Positions 41,761 to 49,203 of a DNA stretch of 64,000 nt are shown in pieces; the first letter of the stretch is position 1, and the number at the start of each line of letters is the position of its first letter. The translations under genes and the position numbers were made by a program. The notes under the pieces are model-generated. The model had not been told where the DNA came from. It did not search any database and saw nothing but the letters and a program-made list of their open reading frames with translations. The stretch is from positions 1-64,000 of the forward strand of contig CAJTVQ010000002.1 in the NCBI GenBank assembly GCA_910579935.1. Direction: 5' to 3'. This stretch comes from an uncultured Lachnospiraceae bacterium. Its GTDB lineage: Bacteria > Bacillota > Clostridia > Lachnospirales > Lachnospiraceae.

Positions 41761-41961
41761 ATGCCGGCAATGGTAACAACAGAAGATAAAAAGAATTTAC
41801 TGGAGATAGGAAGAGCGCTGGCGGAAACAGATGAAGAATTCATGGAAGGCCTTTTGAAATTTCAAAGCGGAGTAAACATTGGAATTGTTATTGGCATGGC
41901 GAGGGCAAGAGGAACGGATGTAAAGATGGAAACGCTGCATGGCAGCAGCAATGTCATTTAG
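41761..41961 (+). CDS. Small phage early protein, switch 1
   Basis: 66 residues from ATG 41761, AGGTG upstream. MPAMVTTEDKKNLLEIGRAL, and the glycine-rich FQSGVNIGIVIGMARARGTD. The layout suggests a Cro-like or antirepressor position opposite the XRE gene, but no helix-turn-helix is visible. Function unknown. Confidence 0.6.
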   Translation: MPAMVTTEDKKNLLEIGRALAETDEEFMEGLLKFQSGVNIGIVIGMARARGTDVKMETLHGSSNVI

Positions 41962-42151
41962 TTAGGTTCGTGAGCCGTTAAGTTAAGGAAACTCTGTCAT
42001 GGCAGAATTTTGTATTTTTCAAATTCGGAAATATACATTTACAGAAAAATATCTTAAATTCACTGTTTGGCGTGGTGCCCGTAGGAGGATTATTTCGTGA
42101 AAAGGGAGGATTTTGCCTTGAAAAGTGGATATTTTGAAAGAAGAAAAGGGA

Positions 42152-42182
42152 CTACCCCGATTTCATGTGAAGATCGGGGTAG
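42152..42182. terminator. Bidirectional terminator before hicB pair 2
   Basis: CTACCCCGAT (42152-42161) pairs with ATCGGGGTAG (42173-42182); A-rich upstream, serving the minus-strand hicB and the plus-strand early gene. Confidence 0.75.
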
Positions 42183-42192
42183 CTGATAGGTG

Positions 42193-42570
42193 TTAAGCCT
42201 GTATTTTGGAGAGAAGAGCTTCTTGTAATGCTTGGGAGAAGTTGATTCCCATAGAAATGGCACGGTCATTCAGCCATGACGGTATGGTCAATGTCTTTTT
42301 TACTGCCTTTGTGTCCTTATACTGGTTAATGTCGCACGATACAAGGGAGGAAAATCCGTCAGCCGCGTGAATGGCAGAAATATCGGAGGGAGAAGCGATA
42401 TTATCTCCATGTTCTAACAATGACAAAAGATATCCGGTAAGTGCTTCTTGTGCCATTTCCATAGCTTCCGGAATGGTGGAACCGTAGGTGTTGCAGCCTT
42501 TCAGATCTGGAAATTCCACCCAGTAGGATTCATCTTCCTTGTGGAAGATAGCGGGATATACAAATAACAT
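42193..42570 (-). CDS. hicB: HicB-family antitoxin, pair 2
   Basis: 125 residues: MLFVYPAIFHKEDESYWVEF, then PDLKGCNTYGSTIPEAMEMA, the usual HicB core. The C-terminus KTLTIPSWLNDRAISMGINF plus SQALQEALL is the DNA-binding part. It matches pair 1 only in general layout, so the two pairs are not recent copies. It lies after hicA on the minus strand. Confidence 0.92.
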   Translation of the reverse strand: MLFVYPAIFHKEDESYWVEFPDLKGCNTYGSTIPEAMEMAQEALTGYLLSLLEHGDNIASPSDISAIHAADGFSSLVSCDINQYKDTKAVKKTLTIPSWLNDRAISMGINFSQALQEALLSKIQA

Positions 42571-42605
42571 AACAAAACCTCCTTTTGATTTTTTGAAAGG
42601 CGGAG

Positions 42606-42782
42606 CTATTTCAGCCCCGCATCTTTCAAAATTTGATGTAGCAGACCGGTAGGAACATCTTTACCATGCACGGGAACCGAAACGGTCATACCCTCTTTTC
42701 TGAAAATATGGTGGCTTCCGTTAATCCTGTCAAGCTGCCAACCATTTTTCTTTAGGAGTTTGATAAGATCCCTGTCTTTCAT
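42606..42782 (-). CDS. hicA: HicA-family mRNA interferase toxin, pair 2
   Basis: 58 residues, start ATG 42782 behind GGAGG. MKDRDLIKLLKKNGWQLDRI, and catalytic His in NGSHHIFRKEGMTVSVPVHG. Complete and probably active if not bound by HicB. It lies between switch 1 and switch 2. Confidence 0.92.
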   Translation of the reverse strand: MKDRDLIKLLKKNGWQLDRINGSHHIFRKEGMTVSVPVHGKDVPTGLLHQILKDAGLK

Positions 42783-42883
42783 GTTCCACCTCCTTACAAA
42801 AACAGTATAACACGTACAATACGTGCTGTCAAGAGGAGATTCAAAAAAATAGAAAAAGATACAGGTACGGTGACGTACCTGCA

Positions 42884-43249
42884 TCATTTTTCAGATGGGT
42901 TCTCAATTTCGGAAATAAAAGTTCTTTTTACACTTTCTAAAGAATTAGCAAAAGCCAATAATGCGGTTATTTCATCATCGGGCATCTTTTGAATTTTTTT
43001 TAGAAATTCTATTTTAGTGGCTGATAAGGACGGTGAGGATAATTTTTCTCCCTCTCCATTCATAACCCATTGTGCGGAATATCCATAAGTTTCTTCAATG
43101 AGTTTTGCTAAGGTATCAGATATAGGACCACGTTTGCCGCTGATTAGAAGACTTACATAATTTGCGCTGACACCGAGAACTTTTGCAAACTCAACTTGTT
43201 TTATGCCGCGTTCTTTCAGAATGATGCGTAACCGATCACCCAAAGTCAA
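42884..43249 (-). CDS. XRE-type repressor, switch 2
   Basis: 121 residues. Helix-turn-helix near the N-terminus: RLRIILKERGIKQVEFAKVL, then GVSANYVSLLISGKRGPISD. The C-terminal part (EFLKKIQKMPDDEITALLAF) is helical. Divergent from the genes at 43387 onward; three operator-like repeats lie between. The best candidate for the main lysogeny repressor by position. Confidence 0.87.
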   Translation of the reverse strand: MTLGDRLRIILKERGIKQVEFAKVLGVSANYVSLLISGKRGPISDTLAKLIEETYGYSAQWVMNGEGEKLSSPSLSATKIEFLKKIQKMPDDEITALLAFANSLESVKRTFISEIENPSEK

Positions 43250-43298
43250 GTATAATCACTCCTTCCTAACTGGTATGTATGAATGATATCATAAGAAA

Positions 43299-43366
43299 TT
43301 GAGTAAGTCAAACAAAAAAGTTATTGACATGTGATTTAATCAATGATATAGTTTGAGTAAATCAAA
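43299..43366. promoter_or_regulatory. Triple operator and promoter of switch 2
   Basis: TTGACA (43324-43329), 17 bases, TATAGT (43347-43352). Three pseudo-palindromes of the form TTGA-GTAA(G/A)-TCAA lie at 43299-43312 and 43353-43366, and a weaker TGATTTAATCA at 43332-43342 in the spacer. This resembles the three-operator layout of lambda-type switches. Confidence 0.72.
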
Positions 43367-43386
43367 TAAAAGAAAGGAGAGCAGAT

Positions 43387-43581
43387 ATGAAAGCAGCACT
43401 GAATAATAGAAGTACTCTTGTCAGATTAATAGAGCGTATGAGTGATATGGATGTGCGGCAAATGTTGGCATATGCAACAGGGTATGAAGCTGGAAAGATT
43501 AGCCAGCCAATTCAGTATAATGAAGAACATCCACGCAAGCCCCCCAATGCAGACACTTCAATTACAGAGGTAGGAGCATAA
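43387..43581 (+). CDS. Small phage early protein
   Basis: 64 residues, AAAGGAG before ATG 43387. MKAALNNRSTLVRLIERMSD then MDVRQMLAYATGYEAGKISQ, a helical region seen in short phage proteins opposite repressors. First gene of the rightward early operon. Function unknown. Confidence 0.65.
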   Translation: MKAALNNRSTLVRLIERMSDMDVRQMLAYATGYEAGKISQPIQYNEEHPRKPPNADTSITEVGA

Positions 43582-43582
43582 C

Positions 43583-43822
43583 ATGAACGAAAACCCAATT
43601 TTAGAGCAGTTGAAGCGTGAAGCACTTTACGCACAGCGTTCCTTTTCCACGGAGCTATTGTATCAGACCTATGGAAAAGCACAGATGGCAAGGCAGCTTG
43701 AAGTTTTAACGCAATCAGAGTTCATGGAGATTAACCACATGACGGTATATTTCATGAATACAGACAGAGAGTATATAAGGAATTGCAACAGAAATTTTAG
43801 AGAGGGAAAAGCCTTAACTTAA
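43583..43822 (+). CDS. Small phage early protein
   Basis: 79 residues, starting one base after the previous stop, with TAGGAG upstream. Helical, no known domain (EQLKREALYAQRSFSTELLY). Co-translated with the gene before. Confidence 0.6.
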   Translation: MNENPILEQLKREALYAQRSFSTELLYQTYGKAQMARQLEVLTQSEFMEINHMTVYFMNTDREYIRNCNRNFREGKALT

Positions 43823-43842
43823 CAGAGGGAAGGATTAAGTAA

Positions 43843-43962
43843 ATGACATTGGAAGCAGCATTGACCGTTTTAAGGTCACTTGGTTTCGCTCAGTCTATAA
43901 TGCATTCGCAAAAAGCAGAGAACCAAAGTAACCCGACAAAGCAACTTGTGGAACAGATGTAA
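43843..43962 (+). CDS. Possible 39-residue phage protein
   Basis: MTLEAALTVLRSLGFAQSIM and on to TAA 43962. GAGGGAAGGA precedes the ATG, and it fits the tight packing of the early operon. Too short to place in a family. Confidence 0.45.
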   Translation: MTLEAALTVLRSLGFAQSIMHSQKAENQSNPTKQLVEQM

Positions 43963-44001
43963 AGATGGAAACGCTGTATAGCAGAAAGGAAAGTAATACA
44001 G

Positions 44002-44202
44002 ATGGGAGAACTGAGTGAACGTGATGAATTATACAATGCGGTACTGGATACGGTAAAGAAGCACGGCAGAGGAATGGAAATTGGTTCGGTTCGTGCGGTA
44101 CTGGCAGAGGTCGATGGAGAGATAGCATGCAGGTTAGGCCGGAAAGATTTTGATACTGTGTGTGAACAGTTAAAGGAGAGAAAGCCCCGTGAATGCAGGT
44201 GA
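44002..44202 (+). CDS. Small phage protein
   Basis: 66 residues: MGELSERDELYNAVLDTVKK, helical, ending near a terminator stem that overlaps its last codons (44185-44213). AGAAAGGAAAG precedes the ATG at some distance. Function unknown. Confidence 0.55.
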   Translation: MGELSERDELYNAVLDTVKKHGRGMEIGSVRAVLAEVDGEIACRLGRKDFDTVCEQLKERKPRECR

Positions 44203-44213
44203 CATTCACGGGG
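44185..44213. terminator. Terminator between converging genes
   Basis: CCCCGTGAATG (44185-44195) pairs with CATTCACGGGG (44203-44213). It ends the small early operon and probably the minus-strand gene at 44220; the T-run is poor on the plus side. Confidence 0.65.
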
Positions 44214-44219
44214 TGGTGG

Positions 44220-44444
44220 CTAGTACTTAATGCGGGTTCTTTCTTTGCCATAGGCCGCATGCAGTTCGCAGGTAATATCATAGAGTTTTTGAATCATTGT
44301 TTCATAGTCCATCGTTGAAAGATTTTCTCTTGCAGATAGTACATGAACTGCTAAAGTACCAAGATTATCCCTTACTTCCACAATAGGAGGGACTAAAGCG
44401 TGTTCGTGGTCCTCCTGGTCACAAAACAAACGAGTGTTTGGCAT
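44220..44444 (-). CDS. Small hypothetical cargo protein A
   Basis: 74 residues from ATG 44444, GGGGG upstream. MPNTRLFCDQEDHEHALVPP, then NLGTLAVHVLSARENLSTMD. A helical protein of unknown role. Its promoter carries the same 27-bp inverted repeat as the genes at 44749-45537 and 45926-46120. Confidence 0.6.
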   Translation of the reverse strand: MPNTRLFCDQEDHEHALVPPIVEVRDNLGTLAVHVLSARENLSTMDYETMIQKLYDITCELHAAYGKERTRIKY

Positions 44445-44465
44445 GAAAAATTCCCCCTTTCTTTC

Positions 44466-44525
44466 GTACTCGGCTACTGCAATAGCCTGTACAGAAAGTA
44501 TAAGGGAGATGAACGTAAAAAACAA
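44466..44525 (-). promoter_or_regulatory. Promoter with GTACTYGGC-N10-GCCTGTAC operator, copy A
   Basis: On the minus strand, TTGTTT (44520-44525), 17 bases, TATACT (44497-44502). The inverted repeat GTACTCGGC (44466-44474), N10, GCCTGTAC (44485-44492) lies where transcription would begin. Confidence 0.65.
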
Positions 44526-44619
44526 GGATAAAAGTAAGAAATGAGGTGAAAGAAGATGGGAAAGAAACTGAAAAAGAAAAAAGGCTGCTTTTGAAATGGA
44601 TGGAAGGAGGAAAAGAAAA

Positions 44620-44778
44620 ATGGGAGAAATAATTATTGCAGCAGTCACATCGACTATTGTTTCTGTAATCTGCTGCAACATTTCTTCAAAGGTAACATTT
44701 CATATAATTGATAAATATGTTGCGGATATGATTAATCTAGCCAAAGAATCAATCAGGAATACATACCTTGATAAATGA
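44620..44778 (+). CDS. Small membrane peptide
   Basis: 52 residues from ATG 44620 with AGGAGG at 44604-44609; an in-frame ATG at 44596 is less likely. One hydrophobic segment, MGEIIIAAVTSTIVSVICCN. Its 3' end overlaps the end of the opposite-strand Abi-alpha-like gene by 30 bases. It could be a holin-like or toxin-like peptide; no proof. Confidence 0.5.
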   Translation: MGEIIIAAVTSTIVSVICCNISSKVTFHIIDKYVADMINLAKESIRNTYLDK

Positions 44779-45537
44779 ACATCCAAGGGGGGAAAGTCTG
44801 GCAACACTTTTTTGTATTGTAACATTTTTATCTGGAAAACTTTTTTCCAACGCAAAGAAATAAGGGTGGTGCTTAAACTGTTCATAGTAATCAGGAAGGT
44901 CAAGATACTCAGCATACGGAATTTCAAGCAACCCCAATCTTGTTAATGAAGAAAGGGATTGAGAACATAACTCAAGACTAGCTTCAGGATATTCCAAAAA
45001 TGCATTTTTAAGAACTGTGATATATCCTTTGCTAGTTTTGGATTCAATTTGGTAATGGCAGATAGGGATTCCTGAAATGTATTTTCCTTTAAATTTTTTT
45101 AGGATTCTAGCATCAATTACAGACATTTGTTTGATTATTTCTGCAAATGAAGGATGTATGTCTTGCAAAAAATCGGAATTCATTGAATTGCTTATCAATG
45201 AGGTAAACATTTCTCGGAGTTCATTTTCGTTAATGCAGTATTTGGCATTTTCTAATGCTTGCGCAGTAATCTGAAAAGAAGGTTCTAGTTGCTTTTCAGG
45301 GGGAATGTTTGAGAGGGAAGCACTTAGTTCTTGATGGAATTGTTTTAACGAATGGGAATATTTGATTCGCTTCTTTTCCGCATGGTAAGAAATAGATCCA
45401 AACACCATATACCATATGTCTGACAAGGTATCTCCGATGTTTAGGGTTAGTTTTTCTGTTAAATTTTTAAATGCATTGTCTACAGATTCAGGAACTTCGG
45501 CATTAAAGATAGTGTTAGTAGTACTTTTTTCGCTCAT
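44749..45537 (-). CDS. DUF4393 / Abi-alpha-like protein
   Basis: 262 residues from ATG 45537 (MSEKSTTNTIFNAEVPESVD). It fits the DUF4393 family, named Abi_alpha in Pfam after abortive-infection proteins. Visible marks are SYHAEKKRIKYSHSLKQFHQ, the NELREMFTSLISNSMNSDF stretch with HPSFAEIIKQMSVIDARIL, and the closing LTRLGLLEIPYAEYLDL. No membrane segment after the chosen start. Its promoter has operator copy B. A defence or superinfection-exclusion role is plausible from the family name only. Confidence 0.75.
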   Translation of the reverse strand: MSEKSTTNTIFNAEVPESVDNAFKNLTEKLTLNIGDTLSDIWYMVFGSISYHAEKKRIKYSHSLKQFHQELSASLSNIPPEKQLEPSFQITAQALENAKYCINENELREMFTSLISNSMNSDFLQDIHPSFAEIIKQMSVIDARILKKFKGKYISGIPICHYQIESKTSKGYITVLKNAFLEYPEASLELCSQSLSSLTRLGLLEIPYAEYLDLPDYYEQFKHHPYFFALEKSFPDKNVTIQKSVARLSPLGCSFIKVCIPD

Positions 45538-45555
45538 ATATTTTCCTCTTAAAGT

Positions 45556-45615
45556 GTACTCGGCCATGGCAGTGGCCTGTACATACAGTATAAGAAAAAG
45601 GAGGGGTAAGGGCAA
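45556..45615 (-). promoter_or_regulatory. Promoter with GTACTYGGC-N10-GCCTGTAC operator, copy B
   Basis: Minus strand: TTGCCC (45610-45615), 17 bases, TATACT (45587-45592). Inverted repeat GTACTCGGC (45556-45564), N10, GCCTGTAC (45575-45582). Confidence 0.65.
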
Positions 45616-45755
45616 GAGAAACTTTGGAGAGAGCGGAGCCTTAATTTAATAGAGGGAGGCGCAGGAAAGAAGGGAATCCATACAGGATGACAGAAAATAC
45701 TGCATGGCAGCCGGCAGATAAATAAAGCAGAACGATAGGAGGGGGTGAAAAAAAG

Positions 45756-45929
45756 GTGGATAAAAAGATAATTGAGTGGCTCAGGGATAAAAAAGAGCTT
45801 TGTGAAAATGCCATTGAAAATAGTAAAAAAAGACAGGAGTATCTTGAAAAGGAATTAGAAGCTGTAAATAAATTACTGGATCAGGAAGAGAGGCGGCCGG
45901 ACAACCCCCAAACCGCCTGCCAGGGTTAA
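45756..45929 (+). CDS. Coiled-coil phage protein (57 aa)
   Basis: 57 residues from GTG 45756 behind AGGAGGGGG (45738-45745). VDKKIIEWLRDKKELCENAI, then SKKRQEYLEKELEAVNKLLD: a single charged helix that probably dimerises. Missing from longer gene lists because of its size. Converges with the gene at 45926-46120. Confidence 0.6.
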   Translation: MDKKIIEWLRDKKELCENAIENSKKRQEYLEKELEAVNKLLDQEERRPDNPQTACQG

Positions 45930-46120
45930 GGATGTTGCTGCAAAAGATAAGTCAGTATTTCGGCTTTAAAAGCAGAGAGTGCTCGTGCCGTAGCTTTATG
46001 GCTTTCAGATAATGCCTCACCTGAAAAATCGTCGCTGCACATTGAACATGCGCGTCCGGCAGCAGTCTCATAGTTGGATATGGCTTTATCGAGATTTTGA
46101 CTTAATTCATCAATAGTCAT
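45926..46120 (-). CDS. Small hypothetical cargo protein C
   Basis: 64 residues from ATG 46120, GGGGGG upstream. MTIDELSQNLDKAISNYETA, cysteines in GRACSMCSDDFSG, and a helical end. Size and general layout recall protein A (44220-44444). Promoter with operator copy C. Confidence 0.6.
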   Translation of the reverse strand: MTIDELSQNLDKAISNYETAAGRACSMCSDDFSGEALSESHKATARALSAFKAEILTYLLQQHP

Positions 46121-46141
46121 GCAAAATCCCCCCCTTCTTTG

Positions 46142-46201
46142 GTACTTGGCACTGGCGGGTGCCTGTACCACCATTATAAAGGGAAAATAAGGAAAAAACA
46201 A
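46142..46201 (-). promoter_or_regulatory. Promoter with GTACTYGGC-N10-GCCTGTAC operator, copy C
   Basis: Minus strand: TTGTTT (46196-46201), 17 bases, TATAAT (46173-46178). Inverted repeat GTACTTGGC (46142-46150), N10, GCCTGTAC (46161-46168). Same spacing as copies A and B. Confidence 0.65.
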
Positions 46202-46202
46202 T

Positions 46203-46298
46203 CCGGTACCTTTCATGCGGTGCATGGCACCGTAAAACAAACTCCCCTTTTTACGGTGATGAACGGTATCATGCCGTGCGTCGCATGAAGGGTACCGG
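46203..46298. repeat. Palindromic repeat CCGGTACC...GGTACCGG, copy 1
   Basis: 96 bases. Left arm CCGGTACCTTTCATGCGGTG and right arm CGCATGAAGGGTACCGG are inverted; TTTTACGGTG/CACCGTAAAA pair inside. Copy 2 is at 48599-48685. No gene inside. Confidence 0.8.
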
Positions 46299-46316
46299 GA
46301 CATGAAGGGAGCAAGG

Positions 46317-46508
46317 ATGAGAAAGAACCTGAAAGAAGCCCGCCAAAAGGCAGGCATGACGCAACAGCAGATGGCGGACAGTCTGGAAATCAGCCTCAGG
46401 TATTATCAGAACATAGAAGCCGGAGACAGGACGGGAGATTTTGCCTTATGGGATGCCTTGGAGGATATTACAGGTATTCATCAAAGGGTATTGCGTGAGA
46501 TTTCATAA
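46317..46508 (+). CDS. Short XRE regulator
   Basis: 63 residues from ATG 46317 (MRKNLKEARQKAGMTQQQMA), with AAGGGAGCAAGG upstream; ATG 46302 is possible. Helix-turn-helix only: DSLEISLRYYQNIEAGDRTG. Its last 41 bases overlap the end of the opposite-strand XRE gene 46468-46704. It stands right after the palindromic repeat. Confidence 0.75.
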   Translation: MRKNLKEARQKAGMTQQQMADSLEISLRYYQNIEAGDRTGDFALWDALEDITGIHQRVLREIS

Positions 46509-46704
46509 ATTCGTCACGTCCAAGCAGATAATCAATGGAAACGTCAAGAGTATCCGCTATAAGGATAAGCAGGTCATAACATGGTGTACGGGTACCTGTT
46601 TCATAACATTGGTAAGAACGCAGGGCAATATTAAGGATGTCGGCCAGACGTTGCTGTGTAAAACCGCGTTTCATGCGCATCTCGCGCAGACGTTTATTAA
46701 ACAT
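46468..46704 (-). CDS. XRE-type repressor, switch 3
   Basis: 78 residues from ATG 46704, GGAGG upstream. FNKRLREMRMKRGFTQQRLA, then DILNIALRSYQCYETGTRTP, and the C-terminal part typical of short repressors (IADTLDVSIDYLLGRDEF). Divergent from the gene at 46826 across a region with two GCGTGC/GCACGT palindromes. Confidence 0.85.
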   Translation of the reverse strand: MFNKRLREMRMKRGFTQQRLADILNIALRSYQCYETGTRTPCYDLLILIADTLDVSIDYLLGRDEFMKSHAIPFDEYL

Positions 46705-46722
46705 ATGTACCTCCATAAAATA

Positions 46723-46806
46723 GCGTGCAAAAAGCACGTAAAAATACTTGACTATGTACAAATTGTACGCTATATTAAAGAGAAAGAAAGCGTGCGATAT
46801 GCACGT
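46723..46806. promoter_or_regulatory. Promoter and operators of switch 3
   Basis: TTGACT (46748-46753), 17 bases, TATATT (46771-46776). GCGTGC-AAAAA-GCACGT (46723-46739) and GCGTGC-GATAT-GCACGT (46790-46806) flank it, and GTACAAATTGTAC (46756-46768) lies in the spacer. Confidence 0.75.
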
Positions 46807-46825
46807 AGTCAGGGAGGTAATGAAA

Positions 46826-47086
46826 ATGCTGGCAGACAAGGTAAAAGAACTGGAATACGAAAATAATTCGTTAAAAGCTCAGTTAGCGGAACTTCAGGAG
46901 AGGTATAGTGACCGTGCGAATTTACCAAAGAACTGTGAATATTGTAGCAACTTTATACAGCATTATGTCAGATGCGGAACGGTATATGCTGTAACCTGCG
47001 ATGGTCATTGTGTAGCCGGAAACAGGTTTAAAAGCAGAAAAGCCGGAGAAACATGCAAATATTTTGTGCAAAGAAAGGCAGAGTGA
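46826..47086 (+). CDS. Cysteine-rich phage early protein
   Basis: 86 residues from ATG 46826, GGGAGG upstream at a good distance. A short coiled coil (KVKELEYENNSLKAQLAELQ) is followed by six cysteines (NCEYCSNF, then VRCG, VTCDGHC and ETCKYF), probably zinc-binding. First gene of the early operon after switch 3. Confidence 0.65.
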   Translation: MLADKVKELEYENNSLKAQLAELQERYSDRANLPKNCEYCSNFIQHYVRCGTVYAVTCDGHCVAGNRFKSRKAGETCKYFVQRKAE

Positions 47087-47144
47087 TTTATCTTACCACA
47101 TATCATATCAAAAGGAGAAAATCGCATATCAGGGGAGGGACAGC

Positions 47145-47345
47145 ATGAATGATCAGGAGTACATCCAGTTAAAGCAGAGGATTGCTGACATGGTAAAAAG
47201 TGAAAAGGGAAAGTCAACCAGCGATTACACAATCCTGAAGATGATTATAGGCCGCATCACGGCACTAGCAGGAAGTAAAAACGAAAGGGTATATACGGAA
47301 AGCCAGCTTGCGGAGCTGTTTACCATGGTGGAGGAACACTGGTGA
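47145..47345 (+). CDS. Small phage protein
   Basis: 66 residues from ATG 47145 (MNDQEYIQLKQRIADMVKSE), GGGGAGGG upstream; the frame upstream has no site. Helical and lysine-rich. Unknown function; early operon. Confidence 0.6.
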   Translation: MNDQEYIQLKQRIADMVKSEKGKSTSDYTILKMIIGRITALAGSKNERVYTESQLAELFTMVEEHW

Positions 47346-47381
47346 CGGAAATATTTTAGAGGAAAAAGAGAGGAAGCAGAA

Positions 47382-48275
47382 ATGGATATTATGCAGTTTT
47401 GTGAAAAAGTGGGAAAGAGCCTTGCATTACGCATGGGTGACACAGCCACGGTAAACACTGAAAAAGTATTGAAAAACAACGGGGTCACGCTGCACGGAGT
47501 GTCAGTTATGGAGAAAGGGTGCAATATTGCAGTCAATATTTACCTGGATGACCTGTACCTGCAATACATACAGGGGAAACAGTTTGGCGGAATCGTGGAG
47601 GAAGCGTACCGCGGATGGCAGGAAAACAGGAAGCAGGAGAAAGTGGACATGGGGTTTTTCCTTGATTACGGACAGGTAAAAAACCGCGTCTGCTATAAGG
47701 TGATCGGTCTTGAAAGCAACATGGAACTGCTGGAACGGGTACCCCATGTCCCGTTCCTTGACATGGCGGCTGTATTTTACTGTGACGTGCCGGAAGCGGA
47801 AACGGGCATGGCGGCCACGGTCCTGATCCGGAACAGCCACCTGGAAATGTGGGGCATTACAAAAAAAGAACTGTACGGGGATGCCAAAAGGAACACGCCC
47901 GGCATCCGGCCGCCAAGGCTGCAGCCTGTGCGGGAAATACTGCAGGAACTGGCAGGGGAAGCAGCGGGAATAGCGGACCTGATGCTGGAAGACATGCCGG
48001 CTATGTATGTGCTGGGAAACGGGAACCGGATGTTCGGGGCGGCAGCTATGCTGTACGAAGGGATACTTGAGGATGTTTCTGAAATTTTGGGGGATGGTTT
48101 CCTTCTTCTTCCCAGCTCCATACATGAAGTCATACTGGTTCCGGCCGGAGATGCGGAAATGTGCGGTGAGATGGTTCACAGCATCAATGCCGCGCAGGTT
48201 CCGGAGGAAGAGATCCTGACAAATTCCGTTTACCGTTTCTCACGTGAAAACAAAAAACTGGAAAAGGTTTTGTAA
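47382..48275 (+). CDS. DUF5688-family protein
   Basis: 297 residues. It agrees with the DUF5688 family found in Lachnospiraceae mobile DNA: VTLHGVSVMEKGCNIAVNIY, YCDVPEAETGMAATVLIRNS, LPSSIHEVILVP and the closing NSVYRFSRENKKLEKVL. AGGAAGC precedes ATG 47382. GC content is above that of the accessory genes before it. Function not known. Confidence 0.8.
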   Translation: MDIMQFCEKVGKSLALRMGDTATVNTEKVLKNNGVTLHGVSVMEKGCNIAVNIYLDDLYLQYIQGKQFGGIVEEAYRGWQENRKQEKVDMGFFLDYGQVKNRVCYKVIGLESNMELLERVPHVPFLDMAAVFYCDVPEAETGMAATVLIRNSHLEMWGITKKELYGDAKRNTPGIRPPRLQPVREILQELAGEAAGIADLMLEDMPAMYVLGNGNRMFGAAAMLYEGILEDVSEILGDGFLLLPSSIHEVILVPAGDAEMCGEMVHSINAAQVPEEEILTNSVYRFSRENKKLEKVL

Positions 48276-48339
48276 TCTGGGCATGGCAAGCAGACAAGCC
48301 GCTTCCGCATAGTATGTCAAAAAGGAGAAATTTACATAT

Positions 48340-48552
48340 ATGGGAAAGAAAAAGGTTCAGGAAATCAGATGTGAGGTAGAGTTTTCGGAAGGAAAGGAAA
48401 AAGCCCAGGAACGGATCGCGGAAGTGCTTTGCGACATATGGATGCGGGTCAGGGACGGGAAGCTGGAGTGCGAAGCACTGGATAAGCGGATGAGGCAGTA
48501 TGACGCGGAGCGCAATTCCGTGCGCCGGGACGCTGCAGGCCATATCGTATAA
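48340..48552 (+). CDS. Small phage protein
   Basis: 70 residues, AAGGAG before ATG 48340. Charged helical protein (EGKEKAQERIAEVLCDIWMR). Unknown family. It ends just before palindromic repeat copy 2. Confidence 0.6.
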   Translation: MGKKKVQEIRCEVEFSEGKEKAQERIAEVLCDIWMRVRDGKLECEALDKRMRQYDAERNSVRRDAAGHIV

Positions 48553-48598
48553 AAGAAGAATGCAGAAAGCATTTTGGGTAAGAAGCAGCCGGTACCTT

Positions 48599-48685
48599 TC
48601 ATGCGGTGCATGGCATCGCAAAACAAAAACCCCCAATTATACAGATGCACAGCGCCATGGCTGTGCATCGCATGAAGGGTACCGG
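48599..48685. repeat. Palindromic repeat CCGGTACC...GGTACCGG, copy 2
   Basis: 87 bases, same arms as copy 1 (46203-46298): CCGGTACCTTTCATGCGGTG and CGCATGAAGGGTACCGG. The inner stem differs (GATGCACAG-type against CTGTGCATC). The rest of the gap 48553-48786 shows no gene beyond a short peptide frame at 48704. Confidence 0.8.
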
Positions 48686-48786
48686 AAAAGGGAAAGGAGA
48701 AAACATGAGGAAAAAACCAGGGGAAAAGGATTTGATATATACATCCTAAGCAAAACCAAATAGAAAAGAAAGGAGGCATCCGAAAA

Positions 48787-49182
48787 ATGTTACACGTTGA
48801 TTTAGGAGAGCTGGCCGGCGGAACATTGCAGGAAAAGTTTGACAGGGAAATTACGCGGGTTATTGAGAATATGCAGGATCCGAACACGCCATTCAGTGAA
48901 AAGCGCAGTATCACGATCAACATATCTTTCCAGCAGACGGAACTCCGGGATGATGCAAAAGTTGAAATTTCCGTGAAGTCAAAGCTGGCAAGCGTTATTT
49001 CTGCAAAGACGAATTTTGTAATGGGTAAAGATTTGAAAACCGGCGACGTGCATGTCCGGGAGTATGGGAAGCAGATCCCCGGCCAAATGTCATTTTCTGA
49101 TATGCAGGAGCCGGAAGAAAAGGCGACGGATCGGCCGAAAATTGCATCCATGCCGCGGCAGTTAAAAGCAGGCACACAATAA
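48787..49182 (+). CDS. Phage protein of the replication-terminator-protein type
   Basis: 131 residues. HVDLGELAGGTLQEKFDREI and NMQDPNTPFSEKRSITINIS match a short phage family that databases label replication terminator protein; the label is not proof of function. AAAGGAGG precedes ATG 48787. Directly followed by the 245-residue gene, as in related prophages. Confidence 0.7.
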   Translation: MLHVDLGELAGGTLQEKFDREITRVIENMQDPNTPFSEKRSITINISFQQTELRDDAKVEISVKSKLASVISAKTNFVMGKDLKTGDVHVREYGKQIPGQMSFSDMQEPEEKATDRPKIASMPRQLKAGTQ

Positions 49183-49203
49183 AGAAAGAGAGGATAAGGA
49201 GAA

